64,000 bases of DNA from Hyphomicrobiales bacterium. Lineage in GTDB: Bacteria; Pseudomonadota; Alphaproteobacteria; Rhizobiales; Rhizobiaceae. A model generated the notes under the pieces. It worked only from the letters and a program-made list of their open reading frames with translations. It made no database searches and was not told the DNA's origin. The stretch is taken from the NCBI GenBank assembly GCA_900473685.1, contig UCNE01000002.1, positions 186,001 through 250,000 on the forward strand, written 5' to 3'. Shown here in pieces: positions 43,690 through 52,327 of the stretch; the stretch's first letter is position 1; each line of letters opens with the position of its first letter. The position numbers were made by a program, and so were the translations under genes.

Positions 43690-45198
43690 TCATCCTTCGG
43701 GAAGACCGGCCTTGCGAAAACCGTCCACGAAACGCGCAAGCGTCGCTTCGTCACGGAATGGCTCCGTCGCGGCCCAGTGGCGGGTGGTGAAATCTGGGTT
43801 GCCGACGAGAAACAGTTCGGCCTCCGCGCGGGCCTCGTCGAGCCGGCCCAGTTGCGCAAGGCTTGCCGCCAGGAAACGGCGTGAGCTCGTGGCGTACGCT
43901 TCATCCCTGCGCAGGGTTTCGACGGCGGCTTCGTAGCGACCGGCCGCATATTGCGCCTGGCCGAGTGTCAGATAGTACCAGCTTGCCGGATTAGGGTTGA
44001 GCCGGAATGCCTTGCCGATGTGCTCAAGCCCCTCCTCCACCCGCCCGGCCAGAACCATGATGTCGGACAGGGCCGCAAAGGTGTCGGCCTCGTTCGGGTC
44101 GAGCTTGATTGCGGTGGCGAATTCCGCGTCGGCGTCGGCAAAGCGGCCCTCATAGGCCAGCAGATAGGCAAGGATCCAGCGGCAGCCGGCATCGTTCGGA
44201 TCGAGCGTGACCGCCTTGCCTGCCAGTTCCAGGGCAAGGCCACGGGCGGCTTGCGTCGGTCCGCCGCTATGCACCCACCCCATCCAGTGGTTCATGGCCA
44301 GCCAGCGATAGGCCTCGGCGTATCCCGGATCGAGCGAGATCGCCCGCGTCAGCATCAGATGCGCCTCACGGGCGCTCTGCGGCGTGTCGTCCATCAGCCT
44401 GCGCGCCCGCACGCAGAGATCATAGGCCTCGATATTGCTGGGCCGGTTGCGCGGCGGTGCGGCACGCAGCCGCCCGAGCAGTGCCTCGACGATCTTGGCG
44501 GTCACCTCGTCCTGAACGGTAAAGATATCATCGAGGCTGCGGTCGAAACGCTCCGCCCAGAGATGATCGCCACTGACGGTATCGACCAGCTGGGCGTTGA
44601 TGCGCACACGCCCGCCGGCGCGTCTCGCACTACCGGTGAGCAGGTAGCGCACGCCCAGCCCCTTGGCTATCTCGCGCGCATCCATCACCTTTCCCCTGTA
44701 GGCGAAGGACGAGTTGCGCGCGATGACGAACAGGCCGGAATCCCGGGACAGGTCGGTAATCAGATCTTCGGCCAGCCCATCCGCAAAGGCGCCCTGCTCG
44801 GGATCGGTGCTGACAGTGTCGAAAGGCAGAACGGCGATCGATGGTTTATCGGGCAGCGGCAAGACCGGCTTTTCAGCTGCGATCGTTTCAACCGTCCCGA
44901 TGAAGCGATAGCCGACGCGCGGAACCGTTGCGATCCATTCGCCACCGCCGCCAGATGGCCCCAGCAGCTTGCGTAGCTGTGAAATCTGGACCGTGAGATT
45001 TCCCTCCTCGACGGCCAGGCCCGGCCACGCCGCGTCCATCAATTCGGCCTTGCCCAGAATGCCGCCGGGCCGCTCGACCAGCGCTGAAAGCAGTTTCAGC
45101 CCGCGGAAACCAACGGCCACGGGATCGCCGTTCCGCAGAAGCGTTCCCGCACCCGGATCAAGCACGAACGGACCAAAGGCAAAACACGAGTGCTGCAT
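43690..45198 (-). CDS. Winged-helix (OmpR-type) regulator with TolB-like and TPR domains, CadC-like
   Basis: A 502-residue protein. The N-terminal ~100 residues are an OmpR/PhoB winged helix (LKLLSALVERPGGILGKAELMDAAWPG, VQISQLRKLLG, VPRVGYRF). A TolB-N-like domain follows (SIAVLPFDTVSTDPEQGAFADGL, IARNSSFAYRGK, VRYLLTGSARRAGGRVRINAQLVD). The C-terminal ~250 residues contain TPR repeats (SLDPGYAEAYRWLAM, KLDPNEADTFAALSD, LNPNPASWYYLTLGQ). There is no membrane segment between them, unlike E. coli CadC, so it is cytoplasmic and probably reads a soluble or protein signal. Divergent from DUF1127-MFS and upstream of the EamA gene on the same strand. Confidence 0.88.
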   Translation of the reverse strand: MQHSCFAFGPFVLDPGAGTLLRNGDPVAVGFRGLKLLSALVERPGGILGKAELMDAAWPGLAVEEGNLTVQISQLRKLLGPSGGGGEWIATVPRVGYRFIGTVETIAAEKPVLPLPDKPSIAVLPFDTVSTDPEQGAFADGLAEDLITDLSRDSGLFVIARNSSFAYRGKVMDAREIAKGLGVRYLLTGSARRAGGRVRINAQLVDTVSGDHLWAERFDRSLDDIFTVQDEVTAKIVEALLGRLRAAPPRNRPSNIEAYDLCVRARRLMDDTPQSAREAHLMLTRAISLDPGYAEAYRWLAMNHWMGWVHSGGPTQAARGLALELAGKAVTLDPNDAGCRWILAYLLAYEGRFADADAEFATAIKLDPNEADTFAALSDIMVLAGRVEEGLEHIGKAFRLNPNPASWYYLTLGQAQYAAGRYEAAVETLRRDEAYATSSRRFLAASLAQLGRLDEARAEAELFLVGNPDFTTRHWAATEPFRDEATLARFVDGFRKAGLPEG

Positions 45199-45326
45199 GC
45201 GGCCATCTATAGTGCGTTTGGATGTTTTTGAGAACTTTTTGGCTGGGCTTAATTACGGCGCTGTCTGCACCGCGCAGAATGCAACCTCTTTCGGGGCCAG
45301 GCCCCTCAAACCACAAGGAGGCTGCG

Positions 45327-45575
45327 ATGACCGATACTCTTGTTTCAGCCCGTCACCAGACAATGCAGCCGGAATCACCAGCGAGACCCAAACCGGTCTC
45401 GCGCCGTCCCGGGCTGGCCGAGTTGATACAGCTTATCTCGGCCTGGCGCGCTCGACGGCGCTTCCGCTGGGACCTTGAACAGATCGCGCGGGATAATCCT
45501 CATCTGATCTACGATATCGGCCTTAGCCGGTGGCAGATCGAGGCGGAGATCGCCAAGCGATTCTGGGAAGAATAG
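45327..45575 (+). CDS. DUF1127-family protein
   Basis: An 82-residue protein. The C-terminal ~45 residues hold the DUF1127 motif: AWRARRRFRWDLEQIARDNPHLIYDIGLSRWQIEAEI. These small arginine-rich proteins are frequent in Rhizobiaceae and, where studied in related species, link RNA turnover and phosphate or carbon control. The perfect AAGGAGG before the ATG at 45327 sets the start and predicts strong translation. The MFS gene starts nine bases after its stop, so they form one unit. Confidence 0.9.
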   Translation: MTDTLVSARHQTMQPESPARPKPVSRRPGLAELIQLISAWRARRRFRWDLEQIARDNPHLIYDIGLSRWQIEAEIAKRFWEE

Positions 45576-45584
45576 GACAATCGC

Positions 45585-46751
45585 ATGACGGCCGAAACCA
45601 CGCGCACATCGCAAGACGAGCGGATCTCATGGGCGGCGATGGCAGGCATTGTCGCGACCATCACGGTGTTTGCCGTCGCACAAGGGCTGACCTATCCACT
45701 GCTCAGCTTCATTCTGGAACGGCAGGGCACGGCACCCGGCGTGATCGGCCTCTCGGCGGCGATGACGCCGCTGGGCTTCGTCATCTCCGCCCCTTTCATT
45801 CCCCCACTGGCGCGCCGCGCGGGCGGAGCGCGGATGGCGGTAGCGTGCCTGTTCCTGACGGCGCCCATCCTGTTGGCAATTGCCATCACTGAGAATGTCT
45901 GGGCCTGGATGCCGCTGCGCTTCCTGCTCGGCTTTGCCGCCAATCCGCTCTATGTGATCAGCGAAACCTGGTTGATCGCGGCGACACCGGCGCCGCGCCG
46001 GGGCCGTATCATGGGTCTCTACTCGTCGGCCGTTTCCGGCGGATTCGCCATCGGCCCGCTGTCACTCAGCTTGGCCGGGACCGAGGGGTGGCCGCCCTTC
46101 CTGATCGGCATCGCCGCCTTTCTTCTCTGCGGCTTCATCGTCCTTGCCGTCGTGCCGCGCCTGCCCGATATGCCACATGAAGGCGCTGCAACATCAGTCG
46201 GTGGCTTCTTCGCCTTGGCGCCGCTGCTATTGTTCGCGGTCTTCACCGCAGCCGCCTTCGAGCAATCCCTGCTCTCCCTGTTTGCGGTCTATGGCGCAGC
46301 GCTTGGGAGCGCCGAGGCACGCATCGCGTCATTGATCACCTGTTTCATCGCCGGCAATGCCGCGCTACAGATCCTGCTCGGCCGTCTGGCAGAACAGGCC
46401 GGTTCGGCGCGCACCATGCTGTTTTGCGCACTGGCTTCGCTGGCCGGCTGCCTGGCTCTGCCGCTGACCTTTGATTCGTGGTTGATCTGGCCCCTCCTGT
46501 TTGTCTGGGGCGGGGTCTCGTTCGGGATCTACACTCTGGCGCTGATCCAGCTCGGCGAGCGTTTCACCGGTCACGCCCTGATCGCCGGCAATGCGGCCTT
46601 CGCGCTTGCCTGGGGCGCCGGCGGCATCCTGGGATCGCCCGCGGCGGGCCTGGCGATGCAGCCGACCGGGTATCAGGGTCTGCCTTTGTCGCTGGGACTG
46701 CTGTCCTGCATCCTCTCGGCCCTGCTGGTGGCGAGGATGCGGCGGAGCTGA
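45585..46751 (+). CDS. MFS transporter 2
   Basis: A 388-residue exporter-type MFS protein with 12 helices. The first half shows GLTYPLLSFILERQGTAPGVIGLSAAMTPLGFVISAPFIPPLARRAGG, and RRGRIMGLYSSAVSGGFAIGPLSL is a typical antiporter motif C-like stretch. Substrate unknown. It is transcribed with DUF1127 immediately upstream and converges on the second EamA gene. The wHTH-TPR regulator opposite DUF1127 is a candidate controller, by position only. Confidence 0.9.
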   Translation: MTAETTRTSQDERISWAAMAGIVATITVFAVAQGLTYPLLSFILERQGTAPGVIGLSAAMTPLGFVISAPFIPPLARRAGGARMAVACLFLTAPILLAIAITENVWAWMPLRFLLGFAANPLYVISETWLIAATPAPRRGRIMGLYSSAVSGGFAIGPLSLSLAGTEGWPPFLIGIAAFLLCGFIVLAVVPRLPDMPHEGAATSVGGFFALAPLLLFAVFTAAAFEQSLLSLFAVYGAALGSAEARIASLITCFIAGNAALQILLGRLAEQAGSARTMLFCALASLAGCLALPLTFDSWLIWPLLFVWGGVSFGIYTLALIQLGERFTGHALIAGNAAFALAWGAGGILGSPAAGLAMQPTGYQGLPLSLGLLSCILSALLVARMRRS

Positions 46752-46765
46752 TTCTGTGGCCGATC

Positions 46766-47629
46766 CTACCGGCCAAATTTGCGCGCACCGGCGACGCAGA
46801 GGATGACCGCGACAGTGACCGCCAGCATCGTCCAGCTCACCGGCTCGTGGAGCAGGGTCGCGGCCAGCGCCAGGCCGAAGAATGGCTGCAACAATTGCAA
46901 CTGGCCGACAGCCGCGATGCCGCCCTGCACAAGGCCGCGATACCAGAAGATGAAACCGATCAACATGCTGAACAGCGACACATAGGCAAGGCTCAGCCAG
47001 ACGGGAAGCGCAACACCGGAAAAGGTCGGTGGCATGAAGGCGACCGACAGGGCAATCATCACCGGCAGCGACAGGACCAGCGCCCACGAAATCACCTGCC
47101 AGCCGCCGAGCGTGCGCGACAGTCTGGCTCCCTCGGCATAACCAAGCCCGCAGACGATGATGGCGGCCAGCATCAATGCGTCGCCGAGAGGCGAAGCCGC
47201 ACCACCCTGCATAAGGGCAAAACCGGCGACCAGCGCACTGCCGAGCGTCGAAAATATCCAGAATGCCGGCTTTGGCCGCTCGCCGCCGCGCAATACGCCA
47301 AAAATCGCGGTCGCGAGTGGAAGCAGACCGACAAACACAATGGAATGCGCCGAGGTGACGTGCTGCAGCGCCAGCGCCGTCAAAAGCGGAAAGCCGACGA
47401 CCACTCCGAGCGCAACGACCACCAGCGAGACGATATCGTTTCGCGACGGCGGCTTCTGCCGGAAGACGAGAAGCAGGCAGAGCGCCAAAAGGCCGGCAAT
47501 TGCCGCCCGCGCCACCGTCAGGAATACCGGGTCCAGTTGCATCACCGCCACGCGGGTGGCAGGCAGCGAACCGCTAAAGATCACCACGCCGATCAATCCG
47601 TTGATCCATCCGCTCGCCATCCGGTCCAT
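46766..47629 (-). CDS. EamA-family (DMT) transporter 2
   Basis: A 287-residue, ten-helix membrane protein of the drug/metabolite transporter superfamily. First half: GLIGVVIFSGSLPATRVAVMQLDPVFLTVARAAIAGLLALCLLL; second half: GLGYAEGARLSRTLGG and QLQLLQPFFGLALAATLLHEPVSW. Divergent from a MocR/PdxR-type regulator, a pairing seen repeatedly in proteobacteria, so I infer that the regulator controls this exporter in response to an amino acid or PLP-bound ligand. ATG 47629 was chosen as the one followed at once by the first helix. Confidence 0.92.
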   Translation of the reverse strand: MDRMASGWINGLIGVVIFSGSLPATRVAVMQLDPVFLTVARAAIAGLLALCLLLVFRQKPPSRNDIVSLVVVALGVVVGFPLLTALALQHVTSAHSIVFVGLLPLATAIFGVLRGGERPKPAFWIFSTLGSALVAGFALMQGGAASPLGDALMLAAIIVCGLGYAEGARLSRTLGGWQVISWALVLSLPVMIALSVAFMPPTFSGVALPVWLSLAYVSLFSMLIGFIFWYRGLVQGGIAAVGQLQLLQPFFGLALAATLLHEPVSWTMLAVTVAVILCVAGARKFGR

Positions 47630-47692
47630 CCGAAACTCCTTCGTTTTCCCCTTATCGGCGGCGGTGGCTGGCAAAGCCAGCGACACTCCTAT

Positions 47693-47710
47693 ACAGTTTG
47701 GCAAAACTGT
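47693..47710. promoter_or_regulatory. Candidate MocR-type operator between EamA and its regulator
   Basis: Seven-bp inverted repeat ACAGTTT / AAACTGT with a four-base spacer GGCA, in the short gap (about 100 bp) between the divergent genes. ATACAG occurs again at 47727-47732. Position and symmetry fit a regulator site covering both promoters. Confidence 0.5.
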
Positions 47711-47732
47711 TATGGTATCGGATCACATACAG

Positions 47733-49130
47733 ATGGACGATGAAACAAAGAGCGGCACCCGGATAGCCATGGTCATCGCCACGATCAGGCAACGTATCGC
47801 CGGCCGCAGCCTGACATCAGGCGACAAGCTGCCGTCGATCCGCGCGTTTGCCCGAACGTTGCGGGTATCAACCTCCACCGTGGTCGAGGCCTATGACCGC
47901 CTTGCCGCCGAAGGAATGATCCAGCCGCGTCCCGGCTCCGGGTTCTATGTGGCAAGCCAGGCTGCGCCGCTATCCCTGTCGGAAATCGGGCCGAAGCTGG
48001 ACCGGGCGGTCGATCCCTTCTGGGTGTCGCGCCAGTCGCTCGATGCAGCCAGCGATGATCTCAAGCCGGGATGCGGCTGGCTTCCGCCCTCCTGGCTGCC
48101 GGACGACGGGGTGCGCCGCGCCTTGCGCGCCCTGTCGCGTGCCGGCGGTCCGTCGCTCGCCGACTATGGCACGCCGCTTGGCCTGCCACCGTTGCGCCAG
48201 CTAATCGCCCGCAGAATGGCGGATCACGGCATCGACGCCTCGCCGGACCAGATCATGCTGACCGAATCAGGAACCCAGGCGCTGGATCTCCTTTGCCGGT
48301 TTCTGCTCGAGCCGGGAGATACCGTGCTAATCGATGATCCCTGCTATTTCAATTTTCATGCACTGCTGCGCGCCCACCGCGCCCGCATCGTCAGCGTCCC
48401 CTATACACCTACCGGGCCTGATATCGAGCAGTTCGCCAAGGTGTTGCATGAGCACAAGCCGCGGCTCTACATCACCAATTCGGCCATCCACAACCCGACC
48501 GGAGCAACGCTCTCGCCAGTGGCGGCCCACCGGGTACTGAAACTTGCCGAACAGGGCGGGGTCACCATCATCGAGGACGATATCTTCGCCGATTTCGAGC
48601 ATGCCCCTGCGCCCCGGCTTGCCGCCTTCGATGGTCTTGAGCGCGTCATCCATATCGGCAGCTTTTCCAAGACGCTCTCGGCATCGGCGCGGTGCGGTTT
48701 CATCGCTGCCCGCCCGGACTGGATCGAAGGACTGACCGACCTGAAGATCGCCACCACCTTCGGCGGCGGCCGTCTCACCGCCGAACTGGTGCTGAATGTG
48801 TTGCGTGACGGCAGTTACCGCAAGCATATGGAGGGGCTCAAACACCGCCTCGCACGCGCCATGGCCGGCATCTGCCCCCGGCTGAAAAACCTTGGTCTCA
48901 TGCCATGGATCGAACCGCAGGCCGGGATGTTTTTATGGTGCCACTTGCCGGAAGGACTTGATTCGGCGGACATTGCCCGGGAAGCCCTTGCCGACAATAT
49001 CGTTCTTGCCCCCGGCAATGTCTTCAGTCTGTCGCAATCGGCCGCCGGCTTCATGCGCTTCAATGTCTCGCAATCGCAGGACGATCGCGTTTTTGCGGCG
49101 CTGCGCAAGGCCATTGCGCAAAAACGATAG
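47733..49130 (+). CDS. MocR/PdxR-type transcription factor (GntR HTH plus aminotransferase-like domain)
   Basis: A 465-residue regulator. The N-terminal ~75 residues are a GntR winged helix (IRQRIAGRSLTSGDKLPSIRAFARTLRVSTSTVVEAYDRLAAEG). The rest is a fold-type I aminotransferase domain: YGTPLGLPPLRQLIARRMADHG, TESGTQALDLLCRFLLEPGD, HNPTGATLS, and GSFSKTLSASARCGF with the PLP lysine. It is used as a ligand sensor, not an enzyme. It is divergent from the EamA exporter and likely its regulator. ATG 47712 is an alternative start but lies almost on the inverted repeat. Confidence 0.9.
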   Translation: MDDETKSGTRIAMVIATIRQRIAGRSLTSGDKLPSIRAFARTLRVSTSTVVEAYDRLAAEGMIQPRPGSGFYVASQAAPLSLSEIGPKLDRAVDPFWVSRQSLDAASDDLKPGCGWLPPSWLPDDGVRRALRALSRAGGPSLADYGTPLGLPPLRQLIARRMADHGIDASPDQIMLTESGTQALDLLCRFLLEPGDTVLIDDPCYFNFHALLRAHRARIVSVPYTPTGPDIEQFAKVLHEHKPRLYITNSAIHNPTGATLSPVAAHRVLKLAEQGGVTIIEDDIFADFEHAPAPRLAAFDGLERVIHIGSFSKTLSASARCGFIAARPDWIEGLTDLKIATTFGGGRLTAELVLNVLRDGSYRKHMEGLKHRLARAMAGICPRLKNLGLMPWIEPQAGMFLWCHLPEGLDSADIAREALADNIVLAPGNVFSLSQSAAGFMRFNVSQSQDDRVFAALRKAIAQKR

Positions 49131-49211
49131 CAAATGACTCAGGATGCCGGACGAACAGTCATCCACAAGCAAACGCTCAAATTTTACCAAAACCTTTAAG
49201 CCACCGTTCAA

Positions 49212-49454
49212 ATGGAGGCTTTAGCTTTCCGTTCCATGAAACACGAATCGCAAAATGCCTTCCGATTCCGGCGCGTCAAATGGGGCGATCCGCGTCACGC
49301 GATGAACGCGCTGCGCAACAAGGAACCGGTTTTCGTCGAGGAGACGCAGGCGTCAAGCCGCCTGTTCTGGGTGCTCGTCGTACTTCTGGTCATCGCGGTG
49401 TTCGCCAGCATCATCATCCTCGGCGGCCATCGCAACCTGCCATTCTGGAGCTGA
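49212..49454 (+). CDS. Small single-helix membrane protein
   Basis: An 80-residue protein with a basic N-terminal half (FRFRRVKWGDPRHAMNALRNKEP) and one hydrophobic helix near the C-terminus (LFWVLVVLLVIAVFASIIILGG). No family recognised. No good ribosome site distinguishes the ATG at 49212 from one at 49236; the first is listed. It converges with the GNAT gene. Confidence 0.55.
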   Translation: MEALAFRSMKHESQNAFRFRRVKWGDPRHAMNALRNKEPVFVEETQASSRLFWVLVVLLVIAVFASIIILGGHRNLPFWS

Positions 49455-49457
49455 CGC

Positions 49458-50300
49458 CTATCCCAGCTCGAACGTGGTAATCCCATAAATCTGCCCGAGC
49501 GGCAGGTCCGGCACCGGACCACGATACATCCGCGCCGTTTCAAACACAGGCTTCAGATTGTAGCGATCGCACAGCGCCCGGGCGGCGGCGTTGGGCTCGG
49601 GGATATCGAGATAGACCTGGCCGCCGCCGACGCTTCCCACCAGCTTGCGAAAGATCAGATCGGCATTTGTCTCGCTGTCGGCAAACAGCGGGCCGATCTT
49701 GTGGCCCTCACGGCAGGCGCGGATGGTGCCGTAGCCGAGAACCTCGGAATTGCGCAAGAGAGCAAAGCTTTCGCGCGTATCCATGGCTTTCAGCCATTCG
49801 CGCAGGAACGCGTCCCGCCGCACCGAATTGAACCGCGCGTCATAATCGGCCAGCATTGGCACGAGGACAGGAGAGACCGAGACGAGGTCGGTTCCGGGCG
49901 GCTCGGTGCATTGGATCTCGCCACCATAGCGGAAATTGGCATGGGCATAAACGAAGCCGGATTTGCGGTAGTTGTCCTGCTGGGCCACCACCCCATCCAG
50001 CCCCACCGTTCGGCTGCCTGCCTCCGAAAGCGCCCTTTGCCACAGCGCCAGACCGATCCCCTGCCCGCGATAATCGGGATGGACCATGTAAAAACCCAGA
50101 AAGGCATAGGTTTCGTCGTAGCGTACTAGCGACAGTGCCGCAGCCGTGGTGCCATTCTCCTCGGCAATCCAGTAGCCGTCCGGATCCGCCGCCCAGAAGG
50201 CCGGCGCATCGTCGAGACCGGGGTTCCAGCCCTCCCTGGCCGCCCAGTCGATAAGGACATCGAGATCGGCGCGGCTGGCTTTTCGGATGATCGGGGGCAT
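49458..50300 (-). CDS. GNAT N-acetyltransferase, two-domain YitH-like
   Basis: A 280-residue acetyltransferase. The N-terminal ~140 residues form a GNAT domain with the acetyl-CoA loop VHPDYRGQGIGLALWQRAL (RGxGxG). The C-terminal ~140 residues look like the second, YitH/Acetyltransf_18-type domain (GYGTIRACREGHKIGPLFADSETNADLIFR, YNLKPVFETARMYRG). Substrate unknown; members acetylate small amines or proteins. It stands alone on the minus strand. Confidence 0.88.
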   Translation of the reverse strand: MPPIIRKASRADLDVLIDWAAREGWNPGLDDAPAFWAADPDGYWIAEENGTTAAALSLVRYDETYAFLGFYMVHPDYRGQGIGLALWQRALSEAGSRTVGLDGVVAQQDNYRKSGFVYAHANFRYGGEIQCTEPPGTDLVSVSPVLVPMLADYDARFNSVRRDAFLREWLKAMDTRESFALLRNSEVLGYGTIRACREGHKIGPLFADSETNADLIFRKLVGSVGGGQVYLDIPEPNAAARALCDRYNLKPVFETARMYRGPVPDLPLGQIYGITTFELG

Positions 50301-50477
50301 GGCGACTCCTGTTTCAAAAATGCAGACTACCCAAATAGCGCAGCTTGGCTATTGTCCACCACCGGCAAAGACGATTGTCTGCAGGTCATCGTTTACAGAC
50401 TGCGACAGCCGCTTGCCCGGAACCGTCTTTCTGCTACAAAGCCCACCATAAAAGTCATACAAATCGAGCGACACATC

Positions 50478-51404
50478 ATGAGCCCCATCCATATCTCGAT
50501 CGTTGGCGTCGGCAAGATCGTCCGCGACCAACACCTTCCTTCCATCGCCAAGAATGCCGACTACAAGCTGATTGCCGCTGCCAGCCGCCACGGCGTCGTC
50601 GATGGCATCGACAATTTCAAGTCGATCGAGGCGATGCTCGAAGCGGTGCCGGCCATCGACGCCGTCTCGCTCTGCATGCCGCCGCAGTTCCGTTATGCCG
50701 CCGCGCGCACGGCGCTCGAGGCTGGAAAGCACGTCTTTCTCGAAAAGCCGCCGGGCGCGACATTGAGCGAAGTCGCCGACCTTCAGGCGCTTGCCGATGA
50801 AAAAGGCCTGTCGCTGTTTGCCAGCTGGCACTCGCGTTATGCGCCCGCCGTCGAGGCAGCCAAAGCATTCCTCGCTTCAACGAAGATCAACGATGTCAAG
50901 GTGATCTGGAAGGAAGACGTGCGCCACTGGCATCCGAACCAGGACTGGATCTGGGCCGCGGGCGGTCTCGGCGTGTTCGATCCGGGCATCAACGCCCTGT
51001 CGATCGTCACCCATATCCTGCCCAACCCGCTGTTCATCACCTCGGCAACGCTGGAATTCCCGGAAAACCGCGATGCGCCGATCGCCGCCTCGATTGTCTT
51101 CAGCGATGCCAGCAACCTGCCGGTCTCGGCCGACTTCGACTGGCGTCAGACCGGTCACCAGAGCTGGGACATCGTCGCCGAAACCGATGCCGGCATGATG
51201 GTTCTCTCCGAAGGAGGCGCAAAACTGTCGATCGACGGCAAGCTGGTGCATGACGAACCGGAACAGGAATACCCGGCGCTTTACGCCCGCTTCGCCGAGA
51301 TCATCAAGGCGAAGACGTCGGACGTCGATCTATCCCCGCTCCGCCACGTCGCCGACGCCTTCATGCTCGGACGCCGCAAGTTCGTGGATGCGTTTTTCGA
51401 TTGA
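50478..51404 (+). CDS. Gfo/Idh/MocA dehydrogenase, galactose/arabinose 1-dehydrogenase-like
   Basis: A 308-residue NAD(P)-dependent sugar dehydrogenase. The Rossmann start is HISIVGVGKIVRDQHLPSI, the family EKP motif is in GKHVFLEKPPGATLSE, and the catalytic segment VFDPGINALSIVTH (Asp, His) with WKEDVRHWHPNQDWIWAAGG is characteristic of D-galactose 1-dehydrogenase (Gal) and related L-arabinose enzymes that feed the non-phosphorylating De Ley-Doudoroff route. The rest of that pathway is not in this window. ATG 50478 is preferred over an upstream in-frame start at 50352. Converges with the Imm50-like gene. Confidence 0.85.
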   Translation: MSPIHISIVGVGKIVRDQHLPSIAKNADYKLIAAASRHGVVDGIDNFKSIEAMLEAVPAIDAVSLCMPPQFRYAAARTALEAGKHVFLEKPPGATLSEVADLQALADEKGLSLFASWHSRYAPAVEAAKAFLASTKINDVKVIWKEDVRHWHPNQDWIWAAGGLGVFDPGINALSIVTHILPNPLFITSATLEFPENRDAPIAASIVFSDASNLPVSADFDWRQTGHQSWDIVAETDAGMMVLSEGGAKLSIDGKLVHDEPEQEYPALYARFAEIIKAKTSDVDLSPLRHVADAFMLGRRKFVDAFFD

Positions 51405-51417
51405 GGTTTCGGCTGAT

Positions 51418-51855
51418 CTAAGCGTCCCGGGGTTTTCCCGGGACGAAAGTCAGAGATACCGAGCCTGCGCGAACAACACCGCTCAACCCGAAAATCGGTA
51501 CAAATACGATCTCGACATCACCCTCGACTTGGCTTCTGGGATAATAATCCCTGCGATTGTCACGCTCAGGCAACGGGCGAATGATCAAATCACCGATGAC
51601 ATTCTGCGGGCTGAAGTTTTCGAGTTCGAGATCGATGATGTCATCGATCAACAGCGTCACCACCGCGTGTTTGATGGGATCGATGGTGTCCATTCCCCAA
51701 GTATGAATTGAGACTGTGCTGGCGGAGCGTCGATTGAGAACCACCTGCGTAATCTCTCCATCATGGAAAAACGGAACATGCCCGAAATAAGCGACCAGCG
51801 CTTCGCCGCCGGGAATCGCCTGCCAAGATTTCTCGTCCATACGTTCTATCGACAC
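51418..51855 (-). CDS. Imm50-like immunity protein homologue
   Basis: A 145-residue protein that resembles immunity protein 50 (PF15594): an FGHVPFFHDGEITQVVLNRR N-terminus, SIHTWG, then an acidic LLIDDIIDLELENFSPQNVIGDLII block. Imm50 proteins neutralise polymorphic toxins, but no toxin gene lies nearby. The GTG start at 51855 is supported by GAGGGG five bases before it; an ATG at 51840 is an alternative. It lies 14 bases after the holC stop, so it reads from the pepA-holC message. An alternative is an unrelated small beta protein; homology to Imm50 is from motif memory only. Confidence 0.55.
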   Translation of the reverse strand: MSIERMDEKSWQAIPGGEALVAYFGHVPFFHDGEITQVVLNRRSASTVSIHTWGMDTIDPIKHAVVTLLIDDIIDLELENFSPQNVIGDLIIRPLPERDNRRDYYPRSQVEGDVEIVFVPIFGLSGVVRAGSVSLTFVPGKPRDA

Positions 51856-51869
51856 CGTTGCCCCTCAAG

Positions 51870-52319
51870 CTAAGCCTTCTTCACCCAGCGCCCATCCTGG
51901 TTTTGCTGCCAATAGGTCAGCGTGTGCCCCTCGCCCTTCAGCACCTTCCAGTGCGCCCGCGCACCTTCCAGCTGGTCCTGGTCATAGCCGTCGAACATGA
52001 ACACCACCCGCTCATAACCGCCAACCGGCGGCGGCATGGCGCCGTCGATGATGAAGCGGACGGTGGCGGCGTTGCCGTTGCCCTCGCCAGCGGTCAGGAG
52101 AATCGGCTGGTCGCCGGAAAACTCCGTCGCATCGGTGCCGTGCGGCAGGAAACTGTCGTCGCGATAGGTCCACAGGTGATTGTCGAGCATGTCGCGGCGC
52201 TCGTCATCCGACGTCTGCACGACGACGCGCCAGCCGCGCTCGACACAACGGTCGAGCAGCGGCGGCAGCGCGTCTTCGAGCTTGGATTCGGTCAGGTGGT
52301 AGAACAGGATTTCCGTCAC
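51870..52319 (-). CDS. holC: DNA polymerase III subunit chi
   Basis: Clamp-loader accessory subunit that contacts SSB through its C-terminal groove. The 149-residue protein begins TEILFYHLTESKLEDALPPLLD and shows NHLWTYRDDSFLPHGT and the conserved RVVFMFDGYDQDQLEGARAHWK region. Starts eight bases after pepA stops, on the same strand, the usual alphaproteobacterial pairing. No signal or membrane segment. Confidence 0.95.
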   Translation of the reverse strand: MTEILFYHLTESKLEDALPPLLDRCVERGWRVVVQTSDDERRDMLDNHLWTYRDDSFLPHGTDATEFSGDQPILLTAGEGNGNAATVRFIIDGAMPPPVGGYERVVFMFDGYDQDQLEGARAHWKVLKGEGHTLTYWQQNQDGRWVKKA

Positions 52320-52327
52320 GTCGCGGG

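Noticed and set aside
46478-47743. 421-codon open frame on the plus strand
   Set aside because: Runs through the end of the MFS gene and the whole EamA gene in antisense; no real domain.
51423-51445. Nine-bp inverted repeat CGTCCCGGG / CCCGGGACG
   Set aside because: Lies inside the 3' end of the Imm50-like coding region with no T run; may be a weak terminator for the convergent dehydrogenase gene but is not supported enough to list.
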